DNA from: CAIMMJ01 sp037131955
GTDB taxonomy: Bacteria > Bacteroidota > Bacteroidia > UBA4408
Direction of reading: 5' to 3'
DNA length: 64,000 bases
Assembly (NCBI GenBank): GCA_037131955.1
Contig: JBAXQC010000005.1
Location: forward strand, 1-64,000
Shown: one piece after another, positions 1 through 9,551 of the stretch
How positions within the stretch are numbered: position 1 is the stretch's first letter
Layout: each line of letters begins with the position of its first letter
Program-made: the position numbers and the translations under genes
The notes under the pieces: model-generated
Told to the model about the DNA's origin: nothing
The model's input: the letters and a program-made list of their open reading frames with translations, nothing else
Databases searched by the model: none

Positions 1-3000
1 TCTCCACAAACTATTTGTGCAGGCCCAGTAGATGCAAAAGACGTTTGGTTTAGTTTTACTGCTAATGAAGCAACTGTTACAGCCCGTATTTACGCTTCTG
101 GTGGTTACATTCCACGTGTAGAAATGTTAAAGTCTGATTTAACTCCACTGCCAACACCAGTTTGTGTGGTAGGTGCAGCAGGTGGCCAAGTAGATGCTAC
201 TAGTACTGGATTAACTATTGGCCAAACATATTACGTTCGTGTATACCACAATCTTACAGGAGCGGCTGCAACATTTGCCGCATCGGCAGTTGTAAGTGGC
301 GCCGTTACGGGTGTTTCAATTACAAGCGGTGGTACTAACTATACACAGGCATTAACAGGAACTAACCCTTCTAGTCGTATGGAAGTAAGTGGTGGCGGTG
401 GAAATACATTTGTAGGTGCTGCAAATGCAATTACTGCTGGTGCAGTTACTGGTGGTACTTTTGATGGTGGTAACGATTTTGTTACTGTACCAACTTTAAC
501 TATTGAAGAGCCAGATTGGGGAATTAGCGGTCAGTTTGCCATTGTAATTTATGCTCCTCCAATTAATGACAATTGTACTGGAGCAATAGCTCTTACTTCT
601 GTTGGCACCAATAATTGTGTTACAGGTCAAAACCAATTGCTTGCTATTGGAACAGGTTCTTCTACTCCGTCTTCTGAGCTCTTAGGAACATGCTCAACAG
701 GTGCTGATGATGATTTGTGGTATTCTTTTGTTGCTACGGGTACATCAACTAACCTGCGTGTTCAAGGAAACTTAAACTTTGACCCTGCATTGCAACTTTG
801 GACATCTTTCACAGATTGCTCTGCAAAAGTAAATGTCGCTAATCCTACAGGTGGTTGCGTAAATGCAACAGGAGCTAATGGAACAGAAGAAGTTCTTTTT
901 CCAACGGCTATTGGTCAAACATATTGGGTACGAGTATATCATGCAGGTACAGGTTCTGGTGGTCCGGGTGCAAATTTTGATATTTGTGTAACTACTCCAG
1001 TACCAACGTGTATTTCTGCAGGAATTAGTCCAGCAGACTTAGCCAACGAATGTGCAACACCAGGTGTGGTTCTTTCTTGGTCTGCCGTGCAATACGCAAC
1101 TTCTTATGATGTATATTTTGATGCAATAGACGGATCTACATTCGTACAAAATCAAGCGGGTGTAACCTACAATCCGGGTATTTTGGCTGCTGGAACATGG
1201 TTTTGGAAAGTAACTCCAAAAAATGTTAACGGAGATGCCCCAGCGTGTGCAGTAAGAAGCTTTACTATACTTTCTCCAACGCCAACAGGCACTAGCCCTA
1301 ATAGCCGTTGTGGAACAGGTACTGTAGGATTATCTGCCTCTGGAAGTAACTTAAGATGGTGGCAAAATTCAACAGGAGGAGCACCATTGGCTTCTGGCGC
1401 AAATTATACTACTCCAGTAATTAATGCTCCTACTACTTACTATGTAAGTGCTGGGGCAGTTAGTGCTGGTTCAGTTACTTCTGGTACAGGATCTACTTTA
1501 AGTTCAACATTTAGTTATCCAACTGCTTTTGAAAATTATTGGTACCAATCATGGCAACAATATTTGTTTACGGCAGCAGAGTTAAGTGCTTTTGGTTTAA
1601 ATGCTGGCCCTATAACATCATTGACCTTTAATATTAATACTTTGCCAAATCCAAACGGTCTTTTAACTGACTATAATATACGAATTGCTCCATCTTCAGG
1701 TGCAGCCTTATCTACATTTGTTACAACAGGTTTAACCAATGTTTTTGGTCCTGCTGCATATGTACCTGCTTTAGGTAGCAATACCATTAGTTTAAGTACT
1801 CCTTATAATTGGGATGGTGTTTCAGGAATTATAGTAGACCTTCGTCAAACAGGAGCATTTGGTAGTGGCAATGCTGCAACTTATGGCACAACTACAACCA
1901 ATAACTCAGTTATTTATGCCTTCTCAACCTCTAACAATCCGGCGTTTTTCGGAACTGCTCCTGCAGCAACAACAAGTACTTTAAGGCCAAATATTACTTT
2001 TGCTGGTCAAACAATTTGCTCGGGGCCAAGAACTGCAGTATTGGCTGATGTGCTTCCTCCGCCGGCACTTACTTTGAGCTCTGCTTCTGAACAAATTTGT
2101 TTTGGAGTACCATCATCTCCTGTAAGTATCTCGTCTACAGTTAGTGATTTTAATAATTACTCATTTGCCCCAACAACAGGCATTAGTGGAGGCGCTACAG
2201 GACCTTGGACGTTTAACCCTGCCGCTAGCACCAGTTATGTATTAACTGCAACAAACTCTGTAACGGGATGTGTAAATACAACTAACTTTAGTGTTACTGT
2301 AAATGCTAATCCTCCTGCGGGAACAGCATCTCTTACTGCAAACCAAGTTTGCCAGGGAAGTACAGCTAATCTTACTGCAACATTTAATCCTCCTGCAAGC
2401 ATCCTTGCTCAAAACTTTGAGAGTGGTTTAGCTGGTTGGACACTTGCTGCTTCAAGTAGCAGTGCTGTTGCAAATTTCCAAATAAAGCCGCATGGTTTTG
2501 TTGGTTCTGTAACCGTAAACAGCCCTGGTGGTTTAAATTGCTTGTTCGCAAATCCTGATGCTGGCGGTAGTGGCACAACCACTAATACACAATTTACTTC
2601 TCCAGTATTTAGTTTGGTTGGATATACTGCTGCAAATTTGAGTTTCAGACATTCATACCAACAATATCTTACTAATGCAAGAGTTCAAGTTTCAATAGAT
2701 GGCGGAACAACATGGCCATTTGATGCAGCCACTTATACTACAACCCAAGGAGGGCCTGCAGCTTTTGTAACTGCAAACGTAAGTTTAACCGCTTATGCTG
2801 GCAATCCAAACGTTAGAATTAGATTTAATTATACTGACGGTTGGGCTTGGCATTGGGCCATTGATGACATTATCATCACTGGTACTGCAGCTCCATTAAC
2901 GTATGCATGGACAGGTCCAAATTCATTTACGTCTGCCTCTCAAAACCCTAGCGTTGCAAACGTTCAATCTACAGATTTAGGTGTATATAACGTAATTGCT

Positions 3001-5946
3001 ACAAACGGCTCTGGTTGCACGGCAACGGCTTCTACAGCAGCACTTACTTACCAGGTAAATCCTACGGCTAGTTTAAATTTAGTTTCTGGTTTAGCAGCAC
3101 CAAGCAACGCACTTAGTTGTGCAACTGGTACAGTAGTTGTGGGTACTACCTTAAACGAAAACGGTGGTTTGTACGGTGTAACAGCCTCTGATTATGCATC
3201 TTTAAATTGGACTCACGATGGAAATGGTAGTATTTCTGCGGGTCAGGGTACACTTACCCCAACTTACACTGTTAATGCATTAGACGCTGGAAACATAGTT
3301 ACACTTTCTTTAAACATAACAAGAATTGCACCTTGTTCTGGTTCTTATGTTGCAGCTACCTATACAATTAACGTTAGGCCAAATCCAGTAGTTATATTAT
3401 CTGGTGGGCCAAATGCTATTTGTAATAACGCATTTGGTGTGGCAAGGCAATTAGATTTAAACACCATGGAACCAAACACTACTTATCTATGGAGTGTTCC
3501 TAGCGACTTATATACAGATAACTTATATACATCACCGTATGCAGGCCAAAGTATAAGTACAGTTTATTCCGTTCCATTTGGTGCAGTTTCTTATTCTGTT
3601 ACTGCAACAAATTCTGTATCAGGCTGTGTATCTACAAGTAATACTGTAGCACTTACTGTATGTGCTGCATTAACAAATGCAATTTGTGATGCAGATTTAG
3701 CTCCAGCGTATTCTACAGTAACTACCGGTGGCTACTACAACATAAGTTTGGCAGGAGCAACCACAAGTGGTGGTCTTCCATGTGCTCCGGTTATTAGAGA
3801 TGTATATTACAGAGTTTTAGTTCCTGCTAGTGGAGAAATTCACGTTACTACTGCTGCTGGTACAAATGCAATTCCTAGTTTAAATGTACAAAAATCTATT
3901 GTGTCGCTGCACTATGGCTTCCCAAATGGTGCAGCATGTAATGCTGGTCCATCTATAGCATGTAATGCTGGTGGAGCCGCAGGAGATCAGTCCTACGTTT
4001 TTGCTACAGGTATGCAACCAGGAACGTATGCTTATTTACGTATAGGTAGTACAACAGCACCAAATGCTGCAACTGCAACTTTTATAAGAGTGAACATAGC
4101 CCCAGGATTAACATGGACAGGAGCAGCAAACACTTCATTTACAAATCCTGCAAACTACTTAAACGGTGATGCTACTGCATTAACTTTCCCTAACTCAGCA
4201 AAATCTGTATTAGTTAGACAGGGAACTAACCAGCCAGTAGTTTCTACTAACGAACAAATTAGAAGTTTAATAACTGCTGCTAATGGCCATTTGACCATAA
4301 ATACTGGAAACACACTATCTATGACCAGAAACGTTACAGGTGCCAACACCAACGTTTATGGAAATGGATGGGCAATATTAAATGGTACAACTGCCCAAAT
4401 AATAGATGGTACAATCACTTTTAGTTATTTAAGAGTAAATAACAATTTAGGTGTTTCTATTACTGCACCATCTAGAGTTGGAGGATTAGACTTACAACAA
4501 GGAGCATTAACAACAGGTGGAAACTTAACAGTATTGTCTAATGCAGGTTTAACTGGTTATATAAATAACTTTAGTGTTGGTTATTCTGGTTCAATAGTTG
4601 GAACAGTGAACATGGAAAGAAGAGTTGTTCTTGCCAACACATCTGCTAATGCTAACCATTATATAACAAGCCCTGTTGCAATGTCTGGAACAGTTGCCAG
4701 CAACTACAACGACGACTTCTCTGTAGTTGGAACACCTGCAGGCTATGTTTATAACTCTAGCCCAAATTCAACTCAACCAACTGTATTCCCAAGCACTTGG
4801 ACATGGGATGAAACCTTAACCAACATCAATACCCCGGGTTGGACAGGTGCAGGAGGAACAACATTATTACCTGGACAAGGATTCTCTGCAAGAATTCCGG
4901 GTACTCAAGTTGTAGACATTGTAGGTATACCAAATAACGGAGCAATTAATAGAACAGTAACGTATACTGCTGGCGACGGATTGAACTTGATTGGTAACCC
5001 GTATCCATCTTCTATTAATTTTAACTCTTTTGCTACAGCTAACTCAGCTTCTATACTTCCAATATTGTATGCTTGGAATGCTTCTACAAACAGCTATGCT
5101 TCATACAACGGAAGCACTTGGACAAACAATCCTGGCGGTGTTTTAGCCAGCGATGTAATTGGACATTCACAAGCTTTCTTTGTGTTTGCTAAGCCAGCTG
5201 TAGCGCCATCTGGTACAGTTAACTTTAATAATACTATGAGAACCATCAGTCAAACTGCAAATTTCTTTTCAGCACCTGAAGGTTTAATTAGATTAGAAAT
5301 AAGCAGCAATGGCCACACAGACGAAGCCGTAGTAATGACAGCTGCAGAAGCAACAGAAAACTACGATGAACAAGTGGATGCTAGAAAATTGTTAAATGCA
5401 ATGAATCCAAACATCTTAGCATTTACATTAAGCGCAGATAACACTCCGCTTGCCATAAATGCAATGGATAAATTTAGTGCTGAACAAATCATTCCAGTTC
5501 AAGTTATTGCTCCAACTGCAGGCGATGTGAACATAAAACTAAACTTAAGCGACCTTAAAGATAAATATGAAAATGTTTATTTAGAGGATGCTACCTTAGG
5601 AACGTTTACTGACCTAAAAGCAAACGGATCATACACTGCAGCAGTAAGTGCTGGAAACAGTGGAAGCAGATTCTTCTTGCATTTTGAGAAACCAAGCGTA
5701 GCTAAAGCAGCAAACGAATTGGGAGTATATGCAGCCAACAGCACAGTATTTGCAAACTTGCCATTAGATAGCAAAGGAACAATAGAAATAATAGACTTAG
5801 TAGGAAAAACTATCTATACCTCTAATTTCTCTGGCAAATCTGGTAGAGTAGCATTTGAGGTGCCAAACGCTGTTTACGGAACATATTTAGTTAAACTTAC
5901 CAGCAATGGAAAAGTAGTAAACCAAAAAGTTCTATTAACAGAGTAA
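1..5946 (+). CDS. Large exported T9SS-sorted surface protein, 5' end outside the window
   Basis: The frame is open from base 1, so the gene begins before the window; the first in-frame ATG at 124 is internal. The visible part is about 1980 residues, rich in Thr, Ser, Gly, Ala and Asn as in Bacteroidota surface proteins. A module with D-x-W-[FY]-S-F followed by YYVRVYH or YWVRVYH occurs at about 40-260 and 700-940. Ig-like segments with the pattern CQGSTANL lie near 2350. A jelly-roll-like segment runs from FESGLAGW (near 2420) to WAIDDIIITG (near 2850). The last 75 codons (about 5710-5943) form a T9SS type A sorting domain: beta strands around EIIDLVGKTIY, then GTYLVKLTSNGKVVNQKVLL. The protein is probably exported by Sec and T9SS and displayed or released. 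It is followed by a strong terminator. No catalytic motif is recognised, so an adhesin-like or structural role is inference. Confidence 0.85.
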   Translation, partial: SPQTICAGPVDAKDVWFSFTANEATVTARIYASGGYIPRVEMLKSDLTPLPTPVCVVGAAGGQVDATSTGLTIGQTYYVRVYHNLTGAAATFAASAVVSGAVTGVSITSGGTNYTQALTGTNPSSRMEVSGGGGNTFVGAANAITAGAVTGGTFDGGNDFVTVPTLTIEEPDWGISGQFAIVIYAPPINDNCTGAIALTSVGTNNCVTGQNQLLAIGTGSSTPSSELLGTCSTGADDDLWYSFVATGTSTNLRVQGNLNFDPALQLWTSFTDCSAKVNVANPTGGCVNATGANGTEEVLFPTAIGQTYWVRVYHAGTGSGGPGANFDICVTTPVPTCISAGISPADLANECATPGVVLSWSAVQYATSYDVYFDAIDGSTFVQNQAGVTYNPGILAAGTWFWKVTPKNVNGDAPACAVRSFTILSPTPTGTSPNSRCGTGTVGLSASGSNLRWWQNSTGGAPLASGANYTTPVINAPTTYYVSAGAVSAGSVTSGTGSTLSSTFSYPTAFENYWYQSWQQYLFTAAELSAFGLNAGPITSLTFNINTLPNPNGLLTDYNIRIAPSSGAALSTFVTTGLTNVFGPAAYVPALGSNTISLSTPYNWDGVSGIIVDLRQTGAFGSGNAATYGTTTTNNSVIYAFSTSNNPAFFGTAPAATTSTLRPNITFAGQTICSGPRTAVLADVLPPPALTLSSASEQICFGVPSSPVSISSTVSDFNNYSFAPTTGISGGATGPWTFNPAASTSYVLTATNSVTGCVNTTNFSVTVNANPPAGTASLTANQVCQGSTANLTATFNPPASILAQNFESGLAGWTLAASSSSAVANFQIKPHGFVGSVTVNSPGGLNCLFANPDAGGSGTTTNTQFTSPVFSLVGYTAANLSFRHSYQQYLTNARVQVSIDGGTTWPFDAATYTTTQGGPAAFVTANVSLTAYAGNPNVRIRFNYTDGWAWHWAIDDIIITGTAAPLTYAWTGPNSFTSASQNPSVANVQSTDLGVYNVIATNGSGCTATASTAALTYQVNPTASLNLVSGLAAPSNALSCATGTVVVGTTLNENGGLYGVTASDYASLNWTHDGNGSISAGQGTLTPTYTVNALDAGNIVTLSLNITRIAPCSGSYVAATYTINVRPNPVVILSGGPNAICNNAFGVARQLDLNTMEPNTTYLWSVPSDLYTDNLYTSPYAGQSISTVYSVPFGAVSYSVTATNSVSGCVSTSNTVALTVCAALTNAICDADLAPAYSTVTTGGYYNISLAGATTSGGLPCAPVIRDVYYRVLVPASGEIHVTTAAGTNAIPSLNVQKSIVSLHYGFPNGAACNAGPSIACNAGGAAGDQSYVFATGMQPGTYAYLRIGSTTAPNAATATFIRVNIAPGLTWTGAANTSFTNPANYLNGDATALTFPNSAKSVLVRQGTNQPVVSTNEQIRSLITAANGHLTINTGNTLSMTRNVTGANTNVYGNGWAILNGTTAQIIDGTITFSYLRVNNNLGVSITAPSRVGGLDLQQGALTTGGNLTVLSNAGLTGYINNFSVGYSGSIVGTVNMERRVVLANTSANANHYITSPVAMSGTVASNYNDDFSVVGTPAGYVYNSSPNSTQPTVFPSTWTWDETLTNINTPGWTGAGGTTLLPGQGFSARIPGTQVVDIVGIPNNGAINRTVTYTAGDGLNLIGNPYPSSINFNSFATANSASILPILYAWNASTNSYASYNGSTWTNNPGGVLASDVIGHSQAFFVFAKPAVAPSGTVNFNNTMRTISQTANFFSAPEGLIRLEISSNGHTDEAVVMTAAEATENYDEQVDARKLLNAMNPNILAFTLSADNTPLAINAMDKFSAEQIIPVQVIAPTAGDVNIKLNLSDLKDKYENVYLEDATLGTFTDLKANGSYTAAVSAGNSGSRFFLHFEKPSVAKAANELGVYAANSTVFANLPLDSKGTIEIIDLVGKTIYTSNFSGKSGRVAFEVPNAVYGTYLVKLTSNGKVVNQKVLLTE

Positions 5947-5959
5947 TCTCAATAAAAAG

Positions 5960-6023
5960 TTCTAAAGGAAACTTTAGAAAAATTTAAAAGAAGCCGAGAA
6001 GAAATTCTCGGCTTCTTTTTTTT
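5960..6023 (+). terminator. Intrinsic terminator of the T9SS protein gene, with a preceding small hairpin
   Basis: An 11-bp perfect stem (5990-6000 with 6005-6015, GAAA loop) is followed by eight T residues at 6016-6023. Just upstream, 5960-5967 and 5972-5979 form a second perfect 8-bp stem, also with a GAAA loop. The first gene stops at 5946, so this closes its transcript. Confidence 0.88.
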
Positions 6024-6288
6024 ATATCTTATCCAAGCTTAAGAGTAGCCCATTAATTGTCCTCATTTACAACTAGGGAACAAACCCTTTTCTATCTCAA
6101 TAGTCTTTAGTACTGCTAAAAGTTTAATCTATTTATCCTCCAATAGTCGTTGCATGCCGGAACTAGTTGGATACACCCAAGGAATAGAAATAATTACTCC
6201 ATGAAAAAAAGTAAATTCTTTGTGAACCTCCGCCGCGGCGGTGTGTAATAGTCTATTTACAATTATTCATCTGCCTAGGCGGATAAAT
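6024..6288. other. Intergenic stretch without a gene, between the adhesin and leuS ends
   Basis: No credible reading frame was seen on either strand. Apart from the palindromes at 6230-6284 it is plain AT-rich sequence. The flanking genes converge here, so no promoter is expected. Confidence 0.6.
6230..6284. repeat. Two GC-rich palindromes just downstream of leuS
   Basis: CCGCCGCGGCGG at 6230-6241 is a perfect 12-base palindrome. ATCTGCCTAGGCGGAT at 6269-6284 is a near-perfect 16-base palindrome ending five bases from the leuS stop codon. The core CGCCGCGGCG recurs twice at 39931-39940 and 39991-40000, which is striking in AT-rich DNA. On the leuS strand they would form hairpins after the stop codon but lack an adjacent T-run, so transcript-end protection or a dispersed repeat is as likely as termination. 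Confidence 0.6.
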
Positions 6289-9066
6289 TTACCCCACTAC
6301 ATTAATAATCCTATTAGGAACAACAATGACCTTTTTTACAGACTCGGGTACAATATATTTGGCCAATTCTGGTGCCAATAAAATTTCTTTTTCTACTAAC
6401 TGTTTTTCCATTGCCGAAGGATAAGAAATTTTAAATTTAGTTTTGCCATTTATAGAAACAGGATACTCAAACACACTCTCGGTTAAAAATTTCTCTTCCC
6501 ACTCAGGAAAAGGAGCAAAAGAAATGCCTTGGGTGTGTCCGCACAATTTCCAAACTTCTTCTGCTATATGAGATGCAAATGGAGCCAAGCAAATAGTTAA
6601 CGGCTCTAAAATTTCTCTTTTGTGGCATTTAAGTTCTGTGAGTTCATTCACACATATCATAAAGGCAGAAATGCTGGTATTAAAAGAAAATTTCTCTATG
6701 TCCTCTTCTACCTTCTTTATAATTTTGTGTAAACTTTTTAGTTCTTTTTCGTTTGGCTTTTCCTCTGACAAAATAAATTGCCCAGTGCTAAAAAACAACT
6801 TCCAGTACTTCTTCAAAAACGAAGAAACACCCGTAATTCCATTGGTATTCCAAGGTTTAGAAAGTTCAAGTGGCCCTAAAAACATTTCGTACATCCGCAA
6901 ACAATCGGCTCCAAATTTTTCAATAATATCATCGGGGTTCACCACATTCCATTTAGATTTAGACATCTTTTCTACTTCACTACCGCATGCATATTTTCCA
7001 TCGTCTTCAAAAATAAACTCGGCATTTTTAAATTCTTCTCTCCAGTTTTTAAAGGCATCAATGTCTAGAATATTGTTGTTTACAATGTTCACATCAACAT
7101 GAATTGCTGAGGTTTCGTGCTCCGCAATTTTTGATTTAGAAACAAAAGTATTTGTTCCGTTAACCCTATACACAAAAGCACTCACCCCTTGTATCATCCC
7201 TTGGTTAATGAGCTTTGCAAAAGGCTCTTCAAAAGAAATTAGTCCTTTGTCGAACAAAAACTTTGTCCAAAATCTGCTGTAGAGCAAATGTCCCGTGGCA
7301 TGTTCGCTGCCACCCAAATACAAATCTACCTGTTTCCAATAATTTGCTGCTTCTTGTGATACAAATTCTTGTTTGTTTGCGGCATCCATGTACCTTAAAA
7401 AATACCAACTAGAACCTGCCCATCCCGGCATGGTAGAATGTTCGTAAGGGTAATTAGCGTTACTGTTTTTGGGAGTATAATTCCAGTTTTTTGCTCTTGC
7501 CAAGGGAGGTTCTCCTGTTTCTGTAGGCAAGTATTTTTCAACTTGGGGCAACATCAGCGGCAATTCATCTTCGTTAATCAAATAAGGAACATCCTCCTTA
7601 AAATACACAGGAATTGGTTCTCCCCAATACCTTTGTCGGCTAAAGATGGCATCTCTTAAGCGGTAATTTATTTTACCTCTTCCAATCCCTTTTTCTTCTA
7701 TTTTTTCTATTGCCTTTTTAATGGCATCCTTCACCTCTAAGCCGTTCAAAAAATCAGAATTAATCATTTTACCCGCCTTTTCTTCGTATGCTTCTTTAGA
7801 AACATCTCCTGCATCTATCACTTGTTTTATTGGCAAATTAAAATGTTGTGCAAAAGCAAAATCTCTGCTGTCCGAAGCTGGCACAGCCATAACAGCTCCA
7901 GTGCCATAGCCCGATAACACATAATCGCCAACCCACACAGGTATTGGCTCATGTGTAAAAGGATGTATTGCATATGCTCCCGTAAACACTCCCGATATTT
8001 TTTTAACGTCGGCTTGGCGTTCACGTTCACTTCGGTTTTTAGAAGCTACAACGTACTCCTCTACCGCTGTTTTTTGTTCTGCGCTAGTAATCGTACTTAC
8101 TAATTCATGTTCAGGAGCCAATGTTAAAAAGCTTACTCCAAAAATAGTATCTGGCCTGGTAGTAAAAACCTCCACCGTTCCGCTGCTATTTTGCAGTTCA
8201 AAAGCAATGGAACTACCTTCTGAACGCCCAATCCAATTGCGTTGAGCTTCTTTTATAGAATCTGTCCAATCTATAGTATCCAAACCATCTAGCAAACGTT
8301 GAGCGTAAGCAGTAATTCTCATGCTCCACTGTTTCATCAATTTCCGCTCTACCGGATAACCACCTCTTTCGCTAAGACCATCTTTTATTTCTTCGTTTGC
8401 CAAAACACTTCCTAATGCGGGGCACCAATTAACCATAGTTTCGCTCAAAAATGCCATTCGGTAATTCAACAACAAAAGCTGTTGTTCCTTCTCATTCATT
8501 GCAGCCCACTGCTCTGCCGAAAAACGTTCTACTTCTAATGAAGAAGCTTGCACAAAGGTGTTACCATTGCGTTTAAATTCTTCAATAAGCACATCAATGC
8601 CAAGGGCTTTGTTTGTTTTTAGGTCGTACCAAGAGTTGTACAGCTGCATAAAAATCCATTGCGTAAACCTGTAATAACTTGCATCGGATGTCCTTACTTC
8701 TCTGTCCCAATCAAACGAAAATCCAATGTTATCAAGTTGTTCTCGGTATCTTTTTATGTTGTTTTGTGTAGTAATTTCTGGATGTTGCCCAGTTTGAATA
8801 GCATATTGTTCTGCTGGCAAGCCAAAAGAATCGTAGCCCATGGGGTGCAACACATTAAAACCTTTAGCTCTTTTGTATCGGCTAACAATGTCCGAAGCAA
8901 TATAACCTAGCGGATGGCCAACGTGCAGGCCCGCCCCCGAAGGATAGGGGAACATATCTAATACATAGTATTTTGGCTTAGAGGAATCATTTTCTGCCCT
9001 AAAAGGTTTTGTTGTTTTCCAAAACTCTTGCCAATACTTTTCTATCTGCTTAAAATTATATTCCAT
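6289..9066 (-). CDS. leuS: Leucine--tRNA ligase
   Basis: Class I aminoacyl-tRNA synthetase of 925 residues that charges tRNA-Leu in the cytoplasm. The HIGH-type motif appears as HVGHPLGY (residues about 48-55) after PYPSGAG. The CP1 editing domain has the conserved TTRPDTIFGVSF segment (about residues 305-316). The KMSKS loop is at about residue 700 as EKMSKSKWNV, followed by a C-terminal anticodon-binding domain. The segment between GMIQG and KMSKS carries an insertion of about 70 residues. Length and motif order fit bacterial LeuRS. The start is an ATG at 9066, with a TAnnTTTG promoter element 33 bases upstream. It is transcribed convergently to the upstream T9SS gene and divergently from the GH3 gene. 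Confidence 0.97.
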   Translation of the reverse strand: MEYNFKQIEKYWQEFWKTTKPFRAENDSSKPKYYVLDMFPYPSGAGLHVGHPLGYIASDIVSRYKRAKGFNVLHPMGYDSFGLPAEQYAIQTGQHPEITTQNNIKRYREQLDNIGFSFDWDREVRTSDASYYRFTQWIFMQLYNSWYDLKTNKALGIDVLIEEFKRNGNTFVQASSLEVERFSAEQWAAMNEKEQQLLLLNYRMAFLSETMVNWCPALGSVLANEEIKDGLSERGGYPVERKLMKQWSMRITAYAQRLLDGLDTIDWTDSIKEAQRNWIGRSEGSSIAFELQNSSGTVEVFTTRPDTIFGVSFLTLAPEHELVSTITSAEQKTAVEEYVVASKNRSERERQADVKKISGVFTGAYAIHPFTHEPIPVWVGDYVLSGYGTGAVMAVPASDSRDFAFAQHFNLPIKQVIDAGDVSKEAYEEKAGKMINSDFLNGLEVKDAIKKAIEKIEEKGIGRGKINYRLRDAIFSRQRYWGEPIPVYFKEDVPYLINEDELPLMLPQVEKYLPTETGEPPLARAKNWNYTPKNSNANYPYEHSTMPGWAGSSWYFLRYMDAANKQEFVSQEAANYWKQVDLYLGGSEHATGHLLYSRFWTKFLFDKGLISFEEPFAKLINQGMIQGVSAFVYRVNGTNTFVSKSKIAEHETSAIHVDVNIVNNNILDIDAFKNWREEFKNAEFIFEDDGKYACGSEVEKMSKSKWNVVNPDDIIEKFGADCLRMYEMFLGPLELSKPWNTNGITGVSSFLKKYWKLFFSTGQFILSEEKPNEKELKSLHKIIKKVEEDIEKFSFNTSISAFMICVNELTELKCHKREILEPLTICLAPFASHIAEEVWKLCGHTQGISFAPFPEWEEKFLTESVFEYPVSINGKTKFKISYPSAMEKQLVEKEILLAPELAKYIVPESVKKVIVVPNRIINVVG

Positions 9067-9098
9067 TGTAATGCGATGATGTGTTTAAAAAAATCGTG

Positions 9099-9106
9099 CA
9101 AATGTA
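9099..9106 (-). promoter_or_regulatory. -7 promoter element of leuS
   Basis: On the minus strand the sequence reads TACATTTG, matching the Bacteroidota TAnnTTTG box. It lies 32 bases before the leuS ATG. No clear TTTG -33 element was found at the expected 17-23 base spacing. Confidence 0.5.
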
Positions 9107-9180
9107 ACAATTAGGCACTACTTAAAAAGTAATTGGTTTATCCATTTAGTTAGCAAGTATAAATATTTCTTACAAATAGC

Positions 9181-9404
9181 GGGGCTTTGCCCCAAACCCC
9201 ATTTACTTTTTTGCCTTGATGCAAAAAAGTAAACAAAAAAAATCAAGGCTTAAAATTAAAATTGGACAAATTCTACATCAATTTTTTTCGCACCATCAGA
9301 GCCACTTCCAAGCTATTTCCAACGCCACGTTCGCTGATGGCTTTGCTCATGCCATCGCTAAAAAATTGATTTGATTTGTTAGCCAATTTTAATTTAATGC
9401 CAAG
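9181..9404. repeat. Nested inverted-repeat element between leuS and the GH3 gene
   Basis: The divergent intergenic region (9067-9551) contains no gene but several nested hairpins. GGGG/CCCC pair at 9181-9193. TTACTTTTTTGC (9203-9214) pairs perfectly with 9221-9232, and GCCTTGAT pairs with ATCAAGGC at 9242-9249. GGCTTAAAATTAAAATTGG (9247-9265) pairs with 9383-9401, and ATCAATTTTTT (9278-9288) pairs with 9360-9370. An inner CCATCAG/CTGATGG pair lies at 9293-9299 and 9334-9340. This looks like a dispersed palindromic element (MITE-like or folded RNA) rather than random intergenic sequence. Its family is not identified. Confidence 0.55.
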
Positions 9405-9519
9405 TTCTTACTTTGATAACTAGCCTTTTCATTCTCCTCCACGGTAGAATGGTTAATCCAAATTAGTAAATAGTGATTGTTGGTAATTAATGTTGATAAA
9501 ATTGAAAGGGGAGCAATCA

Positions 9520-9545
9520 TTGAGTAGTTTGCTGTAATACTTTTG
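9520..9545 (+). promoter_or_regulatory. Promoter of the GH3-beta-lactamase gene
   Basis: TACTTTTG at 9538-9545 fits the TAnnTTTG -7 box. A TTG at 9520-9522 is 15 bases upstream, slightly short for a -33 element. The ATG at 9552 is only six bases after the box, so the transcript would be leaderless or nearly so. Confidence 0.5.
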
Positions 9546-9551
9546 CATTTA

